The notes under the pieces are model-generated. The model made no database searches, was not told where the DNA came from, and saw only the letters and a program-made list of their open reading frames with translations. Source: CAYSXY01 sp964435165 (GTDB lineage Bacteria > Pseudomonadota > Alphaproteobacteria > Rickettsiales > RI-342). From it: a DNA stretch of 23,165 nucleotides. The stretch is taken from NCBI GenBank assembly GCA_964435165.1, contig CAYSXY010000032.1, positions 1 to 23,165 on the forward strand. The letters run 5' to 3'. The translations under genes were made by a program, and so were the position numbers. This document shows positions 12,756-20,778 of the stretch, one piece after another (position 1 is the first letter of the stretch; every line of letters starts with the position of its first letter).

Positions 12756-14096
12756 TCATGCGGCCTTGCCTTGCAATCGCTGCATAGCCCGCTCACGTCC
12801 GATCAATGGCAGCATGTTTTTCAACTCTGGCCCGTGTTCCATGCCGGTCAGAGCCTTGCGAATCGGCATAAACAGCCCCTTCCCTTTACGGCCGGTCTCG
12901 GTTTTGAGTGTGCTGATCCATGCATCCCAAGTGGTATCATCCCACTGGCCGTTAGGTAGCAGGGCAGCGGCTTGCTCGGCAAAGTCCGTATCCTCCTGAT
13001 CAATAGCTGGTGTTACCGGCTGATGGCACAAGGTCCACCATTCCGCCGCCTGGCTGACATTGGTCAGGTTAGGGCGCACTGTTTCCCAGAATTGCCGTGC
13101 TTCCGCCTCCGGCACATTGAGGGCCAGACGATCCTTCACATCGTCGTAGCTCAGTTGGCTGACAATTTTAGCGTTGAGGCGCTCCAACTCGGCCTTGTCG
13201 TAATTGGCCGGGTTTTTGCCAAACTGGCTGAGGCTGAAATGCTGCGCCAGCTCCTCGGTTGAGAGGCGCGGCTCCACCGGCTCTGACGTGCCAAGCCGTG
13301 CCAGCAGGCTGGTGATGGCCTGTGGCTCAATGCCTTCGGCACGCAGGGACTGTATGTCGAACCCGCCGGTGCGCTTGGACATGCCACCCTCCTTGGTTTT
13401 GAGCAGCGAAGTGTGACCAAATTGCGGCAGCGTGCCGTCCAGCGCCTCAAATAACTGCATTTGAATGGCGGTGTTATTCACATGGTCTTCGCCACGCAGA
13501 ATGTGGGTGATGCCCATGGCGATGTCATCAACGCAGGAGGGCAGCATATAGGTGGGGCTACCATCTTCGCGGATGAGCACCGGGTCAGACATATGGCGAC
13601 CTTCGAATTTTTGCGGCCCGCGCACCAGATCATCCCACACCACGGTGGTGTCATTAAGCAGAAAGCGCCAATGCGGCGTGCGGCCCTCGGCCTCCAGCTT
13701 TTGTTTGTCAGCGTCGCTTAATTGCAGGGCTGCCCGGTCATAAATCGGTGGTTTGCCGCGCCCGAGCAGCATTTTGCGCTTCACTTCAATTTCCTGCGCG
13801 GTTTCATAGCACGGATAGAGCCGCCCGGCATCGACCAGGCGTTGCTTGGCGGCCTCATACGCGTCGAGCCGTTCTTTCTGGCGCGTCATCTCATCCCATG
13901 TCAGGCCCAGCCAGGTTAAATCCTCACAAATTGCTTGCTCATAGGCATCTTTAGAGCGCTCGGGGTCCGTATCATCCATCCGCAGGATAAACTGCCCGCC
14001 CTGCTGTTTGGCAAACAGCCAGTTGATGAGCGCTGTGCGCACATTACCAATATGCAGATAACCGGTGGGGCTGGGAGCGAAACGGACTTTGGTCAT
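12756..14096 (-). CDS. gltX: Glutamyl-tRNA synthetase, GltX2 type
   Basis: A 446-residue class I synthetase. The N-terminus KVRFAPSPTG leads to HIGN at residues 15-18; the second signature is MSKR at 239-242 (EGGMSKRTGG) in place of KMSKS. It closely resembles the shorter GluRS of Rickettsia-type alphaproteobacteria (CYETAQEIEVKRK, PPIYDRAAL, ITHILRGEDHV). Alphaproteobacteria often carry two GluRS; the second may charge tRNA-Gln with Glu for the GatCAB amidotransferase, so that role is possible but cannot be decided here. The ATG at 14096 is preferred to an in-frame TTG at 14108 because homologues begin MTKV-like. It is followed by cysS on the same strand, with a repeat-bearing gap between. 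Confidence 0.93.
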   Translation of the reverse strand: MTKVRFAPSPTGYLHIGNVRTALINWLFAKQQGGQFILRMDDTDPERSKDAYEQAICEDLTWLGLTWDEMTRQKERLDAYEAAKQRLVDAGRLYPCYETAQEIEVKRKMLLGRGKPPIYDRAALQLSDADKQKLEAEGRTPHWRFLLNDTTVVWDDLVRGPQKFEGRHMSDPVLIREDGSPTYMLPSCVDDIAMGITHILRGEDHVNNTAIQMQLFEALDGTLPQFGHTSLLKTKEGGMSKRTGGFDIQSLRAEGIEPQAITSLLARLGTSEPVEPRLSTEELAQHFSLSQFGKNPANYDKAELERLNAKIVSQLSYDDVKDRLALNVPEAEARQFWETVRPNLTNVSQAAEWWTLCHQPVTPAIDQEDTDFAEQAAALLPNGQWDDTTWDAWISTLKTETGRKGKGLFMPIRKALTGMEHGPELKNMLPLIGRERAMQRLQGKAA

Positions 14097-14204
14097 AAAT
14101 CGTGACAATTTCTTTATGCTAGGTGTTAAAACCGCATTATCTACTGCACATTCAGCGGCTTGTCATTACCTACCTATGATTTTTAAGCCATGCAGAAGGA
14201 AACG

Positions 14205-14299
14205 TGTCATTCCTGCGGAGGCTCGCAGAGCCGCAGGCAGGAATCTCTCTCGCATCCTTGTATGTTGTTAAAGAGATCCCCGCCTTCGCGGGGATGACA
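14205..14299. repeat. Composite interspersed repeat (two hairpins, inward ATCT ends)
   Basis: A 95-base element bounded by TGTCAT and ATGACA. The first hairpin pairs ATTCCTGCGG (14209-14218) with the CCGCAGG-AGGAAT side (14231-14244). The second is ATCCCCGC (14276-14283), loop CTTC, GCGGGGAT (14288-14295), perfect over 8 bp. AATCTCT (14242-14248) and AGAGAT (14272-14277) face each other between them. The same plan occurs at 20779-20896. It lies between gltX and the end of nadE. Confidence 0.8.
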
Positions 14300-14344
14300 T
14301 CACAAGACATGTCTTTCATCAGCACATTATCTCACACAACTTCC

Positions 14345-16024
14345 TTAAGTGATTGATGATGCCCCATAACGATATTTATTGGTTAGCGGGTAGCGCCGGT
14401 CGCGACCAAAGGCAACACGGGTGAGCTTGACCCCTGGCGGGGCCTGACGGCGTTTATATTCTGACATGAGCAAAAGATGAGCGACTTTTTCCACCACCTC
14501 ACGCGTGATATGGCGTGGTGCTTTGGCCGCTATTTCTGCAATGGAGAGGCGGCCCTCGATAAGATGTTCTAATATCCAGTCGAGATGTTCATAAGGCGGC
14601 AGACTATCCTGATCGGTCTGATCAGGGCGCAGCTCTGCCGACGGTGCGCGGGTGATAATGCGCTCCGGAATCATTGCCATATCCGGGCCTTTCACCCCGC
14701 CCGGCTTGTGTTGATTACGCCAGCGCGCCAAACGATACACTTGCGTTTTATAAACATCCTTAATCGGATTATAGCCGCCACACATATCGCCATAGAGCGT
14801 GGCATAACCGACGGCCATTTCGCTTTTATTTCCGGTGGTCACCACCATATGGCCCGATTTGTTACTGAGCGCCATCAAGGTCAGGCCACGAATGCGCGAC
14901 TGGATATTCTCCTCTGCAATCCCGGGCTCTGTGCGCTTAAAACTCTCAGCCAACATGCCATCAAATGCGTCCACTGCCGGTTCAATAGAGATGGATTCCA
15001 GTGCGATGCCGAGAGCACGCGCCAATTGCTCGGCATCCTCCACGCTCTCTTTGGAGGTATAGCGCGAAGGCATCATCACCAGCCTGACGGCCTCTGCCCC
15101 CAGCGCATCCACAGCGATGGCAGCAACGAGCGCGGAATCAATGCCGCCGGACAGGCCGAGAATAACGCCGGGAAAGCCATTTTTGGTGACATAATCGCGC
15201 AGGCCCGTGACACAGGCGCGATAGAGCACCTCTTCCTCTGCCGGCTCACTATGTTGGGTGTGTGTCTCACACTGCCAGTTGTTATTGGCGCGCCGCCACT
15301 GTGTCAGTAGCATCTGTTCGTCCCACATAGGCATTTGTACGGGGACCGATTCATCCGGCATCATGATGAAGCTATGGCCATCAAACACCAACTCATCCTG
15401 TCCGCCCACATGGTTGAGATAGATTAGCGGCGCCTGTATCCGGCGCACCAGTGTGGCCGCCTCCTGCTTGCGCTCGGCCTGTTTTGGCCGGTCATAGGGT
15501 GAGCCGTTGGGAACGATCACCATTTCCGGTTTTTGTGCGGCGATATGCTCGCGGACGACATTATTCCACATATCCGCACAGACGAGAATGGCCAGCTTCA
15601 TGCCGCGCCAGGTGATAATATCCGGCAGCGGGCCGGGCGCAAATTCACGTTTTTCGTTGAAGACATCATCTGCCGGCAATTCATGCTTGCGCGATGTGGC
15701 AATGATACGACCTTCATCCAGCAGAAAGGCAGCATTATAACGCGCCTCACCTTCAGTCAGGATCGAGCCGACCAGCATGGCCGGGCCATCTGCTGTCAGC
15801 GCTGCCAGTTCGTCAACAACCTGCCGGGCACGCTGCTGGAATTCCGGGCGCAACACGAGGTCTTCCGGCGGATAACCGGTGATGCAAAGCTCCGGAAAAA
15901 TAACGAGATCCGCACCTTGGTCCCTTGCCTGCCGGTACAGAGCTACAATTGACGCCACATTGCCTGCAATGTCCCCCACAGTGACATTTTGTTGAACGAT
16001 AGCGCACCCAAACGCCTGAGGCAT
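14345..16024 (-). CDS. nadE: Glutamine-dependent NAD+ synthetase
   Basis: A 559-residue two-domain enzyme making NAD+ from nicotinate adenine dinucleotide, ATP and glutamine. The N-terminal nitrilase-fold glutaminase domain (about 1-255) has the triad E45 (FPELCITGYPPED), K113 (SRKHELP) and C149 (LVCADMW). The C-terminal synthetase domain carries the ATP pyrophosphatase loop SGGIDS at 292-297 and TTGNKSEMAVGYATLYGD. Domain order and length are normal for the ammonia-channelling NadE of many bacteria. AGGAG lies 11 bases upstream of the ATG; the start is chosen by homology (MPQAFGCAIVQQN). A perfect 8-bp hairpin lies in the leader just upstream. No other NAD genes are nearby. Confidence 0.96.
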   Translation of the reverse strand: MPQAFGCAIVQQNVTVGDIAGNVASIVALYRQARDQGADLVIFPELCITGYPPEDLVLRPEFQQRARQVVDELAALTADGPAMLVGSILTEGEARYNAAFLLDEGRIIATSRKHELPADDVFNEKREFAPGPLPDIITWRGMKLAILVCADMWNNVVREHIAAQKPEMVIVPNGSPYDRPKQAERKQEAATLVRRIQAPLIYLNHVGGQDELVFDGHSFIMMPDESVPVQMPMWDEQMLLTQWRRANNNWQCETHTQHSEPAEEEVLYRACVTGLRDYVTKNGFPGVILGLSGGIDSALVAAIAVDALGAEAVRLVMMPSRYTSKESVEDAEQLARALGIALESISIEPAVDAFDGMLAESFKRTEPGIAEENIQSRIRGLTLMALSNKSGHMVVTTGNKSEMAVGYATLYGDMCGGYNPIKDVYKTQVYRLARWRNQHKPGGVKGPDMAMIPERIITRAPSAELRPDQTDQDSLPPYEHLDWILEHLIEGRLSIAEIAAKAPRHITREVVEKVAHLLLMSEYKRRQAPPGVKLTRVAFGRDRRYPLTNKYRYGASSIT

Positions 16025-16049
16025 ATGTCAATATACTCCTGATGATGTG

Positions 16050-16076
16050 CCAGCCTTACTATCTGAACAAGGCTGG
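16050..16076. promoter_or_regulatory. Hairpin upstream of nadE
   Basis: CCAGCCTT (16050-16057) and AAGGCTGG (16069-16076) form a perfect 8-bp stem with an 11-base loop. On the minus strand it sits between the hypothetical gene stop and the nadE ribosome binding site. No T-run follows it in that direction, so it is a leader structure or operator candidate more than a terminator. Confidence 0.45.
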
Positions 16077-16098
16077 TACTGTCTATCTTAACGCAATA

Positions 16099-17148
16099 TC
16101 ATGAGCCCTGTTGATGACCGGACTCGGGAAATGTCCATATCTGCCAGTCACCACCCAATGTGCCAAGGCGCACATCATAATAGTGCTGAGCGAGTTTACC
16201 TAACTCCTGCGATTCTTCATGTTCCATTGTCAATCCCAGATGGCGATCCATATGGAACATAAAGGTCGCAATCGCATTGTCAAAGCGCATGGCCTGTTCA
16301 CGCTGCGTTGCATTCAGCATATCCTGATGCGCTGTTTGCAGTCCATATTCGGTGATTTTGGAGGCAAGCCGCGCCAGTGCTCCCAGTGCTTTACCCGCAT
16401 CCTGACCTGCGCCATGCAGCTCGATCACAGCCCTGGCCAGATCAAACCCATGGGCAAAGCCTTGGCGTGCCTGTTCACTGTAACCAATGTGCTCCAGCAC
16501 CTTATCTGCCCCTTTCATCGTATATTGTTCCAGTAAATCCTGGGGTGATTTAGGTTTAGGGTTGGCAAGTGAGACCATTTGTCCGCCGAATGCCGCGCCG
16601 TTATTCACGGCATCGAATATCTCTCCCAATGACTGTACTGCCGAAGCCAAACCGGGATCCGGGCTTTCATTGGTAGCATGTGCCGCCTGAAATACCTTGT
16701 AGCCATAGTCACGCACAAAGTGGCGAATATCTGCAGCTCGCTCTGGATATTTTGCTTCCATCTGATATAAGGCAACAGCAAATTGCATCTGACCAGCCGG
16801 GTAACGACTCAGCAGTGATTGATCTAGCGGTATGGTCGGTGTCGAATCCGGCAACGCGGATAATTCAGCCGCCTGAATCGTACGGGCGATTTGCTGCAAG
16901 AGGGTTGTTTTTTGCCGTGCCGACTGAGCATCGGTGTGAGGCGCAGCTTCTTGTGTGGGCGCGGGGTCACGCGCTATGGCAGTGAAAAACTGCTCAATAT
17001 AGCGCTCCGGGTTTTGCCCCCAGGCTGGGGTTTGCGCCATACCGGCGATCAATGCTTCGGCTTCATTGACGATCGCGTCTCGCGCGTCATCCTTATAGAT
17101 TAGCGGAGGATAGTTTTCCGGCGGCCGCCTGGTCGATTGAATCTGCAT
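16099..17148 (-). CDS. Hypothetical protein, helical, no known domain
   Basis: Not recognised. A 349-residue soluble protein without signal peptide or membrane helix. The N-terminal 20 residues are Pro-rich and polar; residues about 20-65 and 80-350 appear mostly helical with long amphipathic runs (ERAADIRHFVRDYGYKVFQA, QARQGFAHGFDLARAVIELH, KALGALARLASKITEYGLQ). A Pro/Gln/Ala linker at about 62-78 divides them. It ends in a polar Gly/His/Gln tail. No catalytic motif is seen. It lies 74 bases upstream of nadE and 112 bases downstream of etfA on the same strand. Composition matches the neighbours, so it is probably native. Ribosome binding site weak. Confidence 0.6.
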   Translation of the reverse strand: MQIQSTRRPPENYPPLIYKDDARDAIVNEAEALIAGMAQTPAWGQNPERYIEQFFTAIARDPAPTQEAAPHTDAQSARQKTTLLQQIARTIQAAELSALPDSTPTIPLDQSLLSRYPAGQMQFAVALYQMEAKYPERAADIRHFVRDYGYKVFQAAHATNESPDPGLASAVQSLGEIFDAVNNGAAFGGQMVSLANPKPKSPQDLLEQYTMKGADKVLEHIGYSEQARQGFAHGFDLARAVIELHGAGQDAGKALGALARLASKITEYGLQTAHQDMLNATQREQAMRFDNAIATFMFHMDRHLGLTMEHEESQELGKLAQHYYDVRLGTLGGDWQIWTFPESGHQQGS

Positions 17149-17260
17149 GGCTCTGCTGTCTCTTTACTTATATTGTTTTTTCAGACTTTGTGGGCGTAGC
17201 GCATTTTCTCTCAGTCGGCAAGCACAGGCATCCAGTATTCTTGCTATGCCTATGCCGTTG

Positions 17261-18190
17261 TTACAGCTTGCTCTCCAATTCCGGTACGGCTTTGAACAGA
17301 TCGGCGACCAGCCCGTAATCCGCCACCTCAAAAATCGGTGCATTTTCATCTTTATTGATGGCGACAATGACCTTGCTGTCTTTCATCCCGGCCAGATGCT
17401 GAATAGCACCGGATATGCCGACAGCGATGTAAAGCTCAGGCGCCACGACCTTACCTGTCTGCCCCACTTGCCAATCATTGGGGGCATAACCGGCATCCAC
17501 TGCCGCACGCGAGGCGCCAATCGCCGCACCCAGCTTATCGGCCAATGTTTCCAGAACAGCGAAATTCTCGGCACTACCGATGCCGCGCCCACCGGATATC
17601 ACAATTCGTGCGCCGGTCAGCTCCGGGCGCTCACCGCCCGTCTCTTCCTTCGAGACAAAGCTGGCTAGCTGTTTATCTTCGGCAGCATCCAAAGCGGTGA
17701 TGGCAGCACTGCCACCCTCGCCCGGCGCTGCATCGAATGCGACTTTACGCACCGTCACCACTTTTGTGGCATCGGCAGATTGCACCGTGGCAATCGCATT
17801 GCCAGCGTAGATGGGGCGGATAAACGTATCGGCGCTTTCCACGCCAGTGATGTCAGAAATCACCGCTACATCGAGCAAGGCGGCCACCCGCGGCATGAGG
17901 TTTTTGCCGATGCTGGTCGCTGCCGCAACCAGATGCGTATATTTTTCGGTGAGCGATACCACTAAGGCAGCCAGATTTTCAGGTAGCAAATGGGCATAAT
18001 GTGGCGCTTCTACCGTCAGCACCGTTCGCACACCATTAATCGCGGCTGCTTGTTTCGCTACCTCGCCAATGGATTCACCCGCAAGCAGCAGATCAATCTC
18101 GTCACCCATCGCCTGCGCGGCTGTGACGGCATTCAGCACGGCTGGATTAAGCGTGCCATCTTCATGTTCTGCAATTACTAACACTGCCAT
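17261..18190 (-). CDS. etfA: Electron transfer flavoprotein alpha subunit
   Basis: A 309-residue FAD-binding subunit of ETF, which passes electrons from acyl-CoA and other dehydrogenases to ETF:quinone oxidoreductase. The N-terminal domain (1-185) pairs with the beta subunit; the C-terminal FAD domain (about 188-309) contains ISGGRGIGS at 198-206 and the ETF alpha signature at about 250-300 (PELYIAVGISGAIQHLAG, then VAINKDENAPIFEVADYG). Residues known to hold FAD (R of GGRG, QTG, SGAIQH) are present. Length is normal. It starts 2 bases after the etfB stop, so the two are cotranscribed and probably translationally coupled. No dehydrogenase or ETF-QO gene lies in the window. Confidence 0.97.
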   Translation of the reverse strand: MAVLVIAEHEDGTLNPAVLNAVTAAQAMGDEIDLLLAGESIGEVAKQAAAINGVRTVLTVEAPHYAHLLPENLAALVVSLTEKYTHLVAAATSIGKNLMPRVAALLDVAVISDITGVESADTFIRPIYAGNAIATVQSADATKVVTVRKVAFDAAPGEGGSAAITALDAAEDKQLASFVSKEETGGERPELTGARIVISGGRGIGSAENFAVLETLADKLGAAIGASRAAVDAGYAPNDWQVGQTGKVVAPELYIAVGISGAIQHLAGMKDSKVIVAINKDENAPIFEVADYGLVADLFKAVPELESKL

Positions 18191-18192
18191 AG

Positions 18193-18942
18193 TCAGAGTA
18201 CCTTCGCTTCGTTTTTGAGTTTATCCACCAGCGTATCGACGCTATCGACCGTTACTCCGCCCTGGCGTTTCGCAGGTTCCACTACTTTTACGGTCGTGAG
18301 CCTTGGCGTGACATCCACCCCCACATCATCGGGCGTTATGGTGTCGAGCGGCTTCTGTCGGGCTTTCATAATGTTAGGTAGCGCCGCATAGCGTGGCTCG
18401 TTGAGGCGCAAATCGGTGGTAATCACCGCCGGGAGTGCCACCTTATCGGTCTGCAGCCCGCCATCGACCTCGCGTGTGACATTGGCGCTGCCGTCGTTCA
18501 ATTCCAGCCTGGAGGCAAAGCAGGCCTGCGGCCAGCCGAGCAGGGCGGCCAGCATCTGGCCGGTAGCATTGCTATCATCATCAATTGCCTGCTTGCCCAT
18601 AATGACCAGCCCGGGCGATTCTTTCTCCACCAGCTTATGGAGGCATTTGGCAACAGCCAGCGGCTGAAGCTCAACATCGGTTTGCACCAGAATGCCCCGG
18701 TCAGCGCCGATGGCCATGGCCGTGCGAATCACCTCCTGGCATTCCGGCGCGCCCATGCTCACCACCACAATCTCGTCCGCCTTGCCTGCTTCTTTCAGGC
18801 GCACCGCTTCTTCAACCGCAATTTCATCGAACGGATTCATACTCATTTTGACATTGTTTAGATCAACACCGCTTTCATCGGCCTTCACCCGCACTTTGAC
18901 GTTGTAATCAATCACCCGTTTGACCGGCACTAATATTTTCAT
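18193..18942 (-). CDS. etfB: Electron transfer flavoprotein beta subunit
   Basis: A 249-residue AMP-binding partner of EtfA. It begins MKILVPVKRVIDYNVKV, as usual in this family, carries SMNPFDEIAVEEAVRLKE at about 34-51, and VIMGKQAIDDDSNATGQ near 113-129, part of the AMP-binding and recognition region. Length is normal. A good ribosome binding site, GAGGGG, precedes the ATG. It is the first gene of the etfBA pair and is divergent from the lipoprotein-lysS genes across a 90-base gap that holds back-to-back promoter candidates. Confidence 0.97.
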   Translation of the reverse strand: MKILVPVKRVIDYNVKVRVKADESGVDLNNVKMSMNPFDEIAVEEAVRLKEAGKADEIVVVSMGAPECQEVIRTAMAIGADRGILVQTDVELQPLAVAKCLHKLVEKESPGLVIMGKQAIDDDSNATGQMLAALLGWPQACFASRLELNDGSANVTREVDGGLQTDKVALPAVITTDLRLNEPRYAALPNIMKARQKPLDTITPDDVGVDVTPRLTTVKVVEPAKRQGGVTVDSVDTLVDKLKNEAKVL

Positions 18943-18973
18943 TGTCCCCTCTTAAGGCTGCTATTTGCGCCAT

Positions 18974-19004
18974 ATTGTATTACACGCCCGTTCGCGCTAT
19001 ACAA
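18974..19004. promoter_or_regulatory. Overlapping divergent promoter candidates
   Basis: On the plus strand TTGTAT (18975-18980), 17 bases, TATACA (18998-19003) would serve the lipoprotein and lysS. On the minus strand TTGTAT (18999-19004), 19 bases, TACAAT (18974-18979) would serve etfBA. The two use the same inverted TTGTAT/ATACAA hexamers, so they may exclude each other. Matches to consensus are moderate. Confidence 0.4.
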
Positions 19005-19032
19005 GCCTGCTGTTCACACCAGAATTATTAGC

Positions 19033-19215
19033 ATGATGAAATTACTGTTCGCCAGCCTCATAGTCATCGCCGCCTGCACTCCACACCAGCAGGCACGGAT
19101 GAATTGTGACTCTACGATACATGATCGCACCAGCGCGTCTTACATGGAGTGTATTCGCGAGCAGGAAGCCAATTTACGCGAAAGACAAACCTATGACCGC
19201 TCCGAGCAGAGATGA
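19033..19215 (+). CDS. Small lipoprotein overlapping lysS
   Basis: A 60-residue protein with a short lipoprotein signal: basic K3, hydrophobic LLFASLIVIAA and the lipobox IAAC with Cys15 as the expected lipidation site. The mature part of 46 residues is hydrophilic, with C25 and C40 that could form a disulfide, and a charged helical tail (RERQTYDRSEQR). No family is recognised. Two adjacent ATG codons (19033 and 19036) could start it; no strong ribosome binding site is visible. Its last 23 bases overlap the start of lysS in another frame, so lysS translation may be coupled to it. A promoter candidate lies about 30 bases upstream. It could be a small envelope protein; why it precedes a tRNA synthetase is unknown. 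Confidence 0.6.
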   Translation: MMKLLFASLIVIAACTPHQQARMNCDSTIHDRTSASYMECIREQEANLRERQTYDRSEQR

Positions 19216-20776
19216 TTGCCTGACCAGCACCGCCTGGCCGTTTCAGGAAGCCCGTCAATTATTAGAACGTTTTGAAAACGCTTCCCTTAAGAAAGGTTAT
19301 GTGCTGTTTGAAACCGGTTACGGCCCATCCGGCCTGCCGCATATCGGCACCTTTGGTGAAGTGGCCCGTACCTCCATGGTGCGTCATGCCTTCGGACAAT
19401 TGTCGGACATACCGACCAGGCTCTTTGCCTTTTCCGACGATATGGACGGGCTGCGTAAAGTGCCGGACAATTTGCCCAACCCGGAGATGATCCGTGAGAA
19501 TCTCGGCAAGCCGCTCACCGCTATTCCCGACCCGTTTGAGACGCATGAGAGTTTCGGCCACCATATGAATGCCCGGCTACGGGCTTTTCTCGACCAGTTT
19601 GGTTTTGATTATGAGTTCAAAAGTGCCACCGAACTTTATCACAATGGCAGCTTTGATCCGACATTGCGCCTGATGCTGGAACATTATGATGCAATCATGG
19701 CAATTATTCTGCCAACGCTTGGTGATGAACGCCAGCAAACCTACAGCCCATTCCTGCCCGTCTGCCCGCGCACGGGCATGGTACTGCAGGTGCCGATATT
19801 GGAGCGCGACACCGCCAGCGGCACGATTCTGTATCAGGACCCGGAAACCGAGGAGAAAATCGAAACACCGGTAACCGGGGGCCGATGCAAAATGCAGTGG
19901 AAGGCCGACTGGGCGATGCGCTGGGTTGCCCTTGGCGTGGATTATGAAATGTATGGCAAGGATTTGACACCGTCGGTGGTGCTCTCTTCCAAAATCGCCA
20001 GGGCGATTGGTGGTGATGCCCCGGAGGGTTTCCCCTATGAGCTATTTTTGGATGAACAGGGCAAGAAAATTTCCAAATCGAAAGGAAATGGCCTGACCAT
20101 TGATGAGTGGCTGCGCTATGCGCCTCAGGAAAGTTTGCAACTCTATATGTTCCAATCGCCACGCAAGGCGAAGCGTCTGTATTTTGATGTGATTCCCCGC
20201 GCGGTGGATGATTATCTGACCTTTCTGCAAAAATATCCTGAGCAGGATACTGAAAAGCAATTAGCCAACCCGGCTTATCACATTCATCATGGCAGCCCAC
20301 CTGAGGCAGAATCTCCCTTGAGTTTCTCGCTGTTGCTGAACCTCGCCAGCGCATGCAACCCGGAGAATGCCGAGGTGCTCTGGGGATTTATCAGCCGCTA
20401 TGTGCCGGATGCAAGCGCCGAGACCACTCCGCTGCTGGATCATCTGGCACAATTTGCGGTGCGCTATTATCATGATTTCATCAAGCCGCAGAAACAGTAT
20501 CGTGCGCCGACGGAAGCCGAAGCAAAAGCGATGCGTGATCTGGCAGAAGCACTGGCAACGCAACCGGACACTGCGTCGGCAGAGGAGCTTCAGCAATTGG
20601 TGTATGATACCGGTAATGCGCATGAACTGAATATCAAGCAGTGGTTTAAAGCACTGTATGAGGTGCTGCTAGGCGCAAGCCAGGGCCCGCGCATGGGTTC
20701 ATTCATTGCGCTCTATGGCGTACGTGAAACCGAAGTGCTGATCGACAAGGCACTACGTCAGGAACTGGCGGCTTGA
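19193..20776 (+). CDS. lysS: Lysyl-tRNA synthetase, class I
   Basis: A 527-residue class I LysRS, the archaeal-type enzyme that replaces class II LysRS in most alphaproteobacteria. The first signature is GLPHIGTFGE (HIGT at 50-53) and the second KISKSKGNG (KISKS at 292-296). Also present are FAFSDDMDGLRKVP and YELFLDEQG, typical of this family, and a C-terminal helical anticodon-binding part. The ATG at 19193 is chosen since homologues start shortly before AWPFQEAR; the frame is open upstream to 19106, but that part lies inside the lipoprotein gene. GAAAGA about 9 bases upstream is a weak ribosome binding site, which fits coupling to the overlapping lipoprotein gene. A composite hairpin repeat follows the stop by 2 bases. 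Confidence 0.95.
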   Translation: MTAPSRDDCLTSTAWPFQEARQLLERFENASLKKGYVLFETGYGPSGLPHIGTFGEVARTSMVRHAFGQLSDIPTRLFAFSDDMDGLRKVPDNLPNPEMIRENLGKPLTAIPDPFETHESFGHHMNARLRAFLDQFGFDYEFKSATELYHNGSFDPTLRLMLEHYDAIMAIILPTLGDERQQTYSPFLPVCPRTGMVLQVPILERDTASGTILYQDPETEEKIETPVTGGRCKMQWKADWAMRWVALGVDYEMYGKDLTPSVVLSSKIARAIGGDAPEGFPYELFLDEQGKKISKSKGNGLTIDEWLRYAPQESLQLYMFQSPRKAKRLYFDVIPRAVDDYLTFLQKYPEQDTEKQLANPAYHIHHGSPPEAESPLSFSLLLNLASACNPENAEVLWGFISRYVPDASAETTPLLDHLAQFAVRYYHDFIKPQKQYRAPTEAEAKAMRDLAEALATQPDTASAEELQQLVYDTGNAHELNIKQWFKALYEVLLGASQGPRMGSFIALYGVRETEVLIDKALRQELAA

Positions 20777-20778
20777 TT

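Noticed and set aside
14585..15310. 241-residue plus-strand ORF inside nadE
   Set aside because: Fully antisense to a clear NAD synthetase, without recognisable motifs; a shadow frame.
19106..19192. Longer N-terminus for lysS
   Set aside because: This part lies inside the lipoprotein gene in another frame and is not like the start of class I LysRS.
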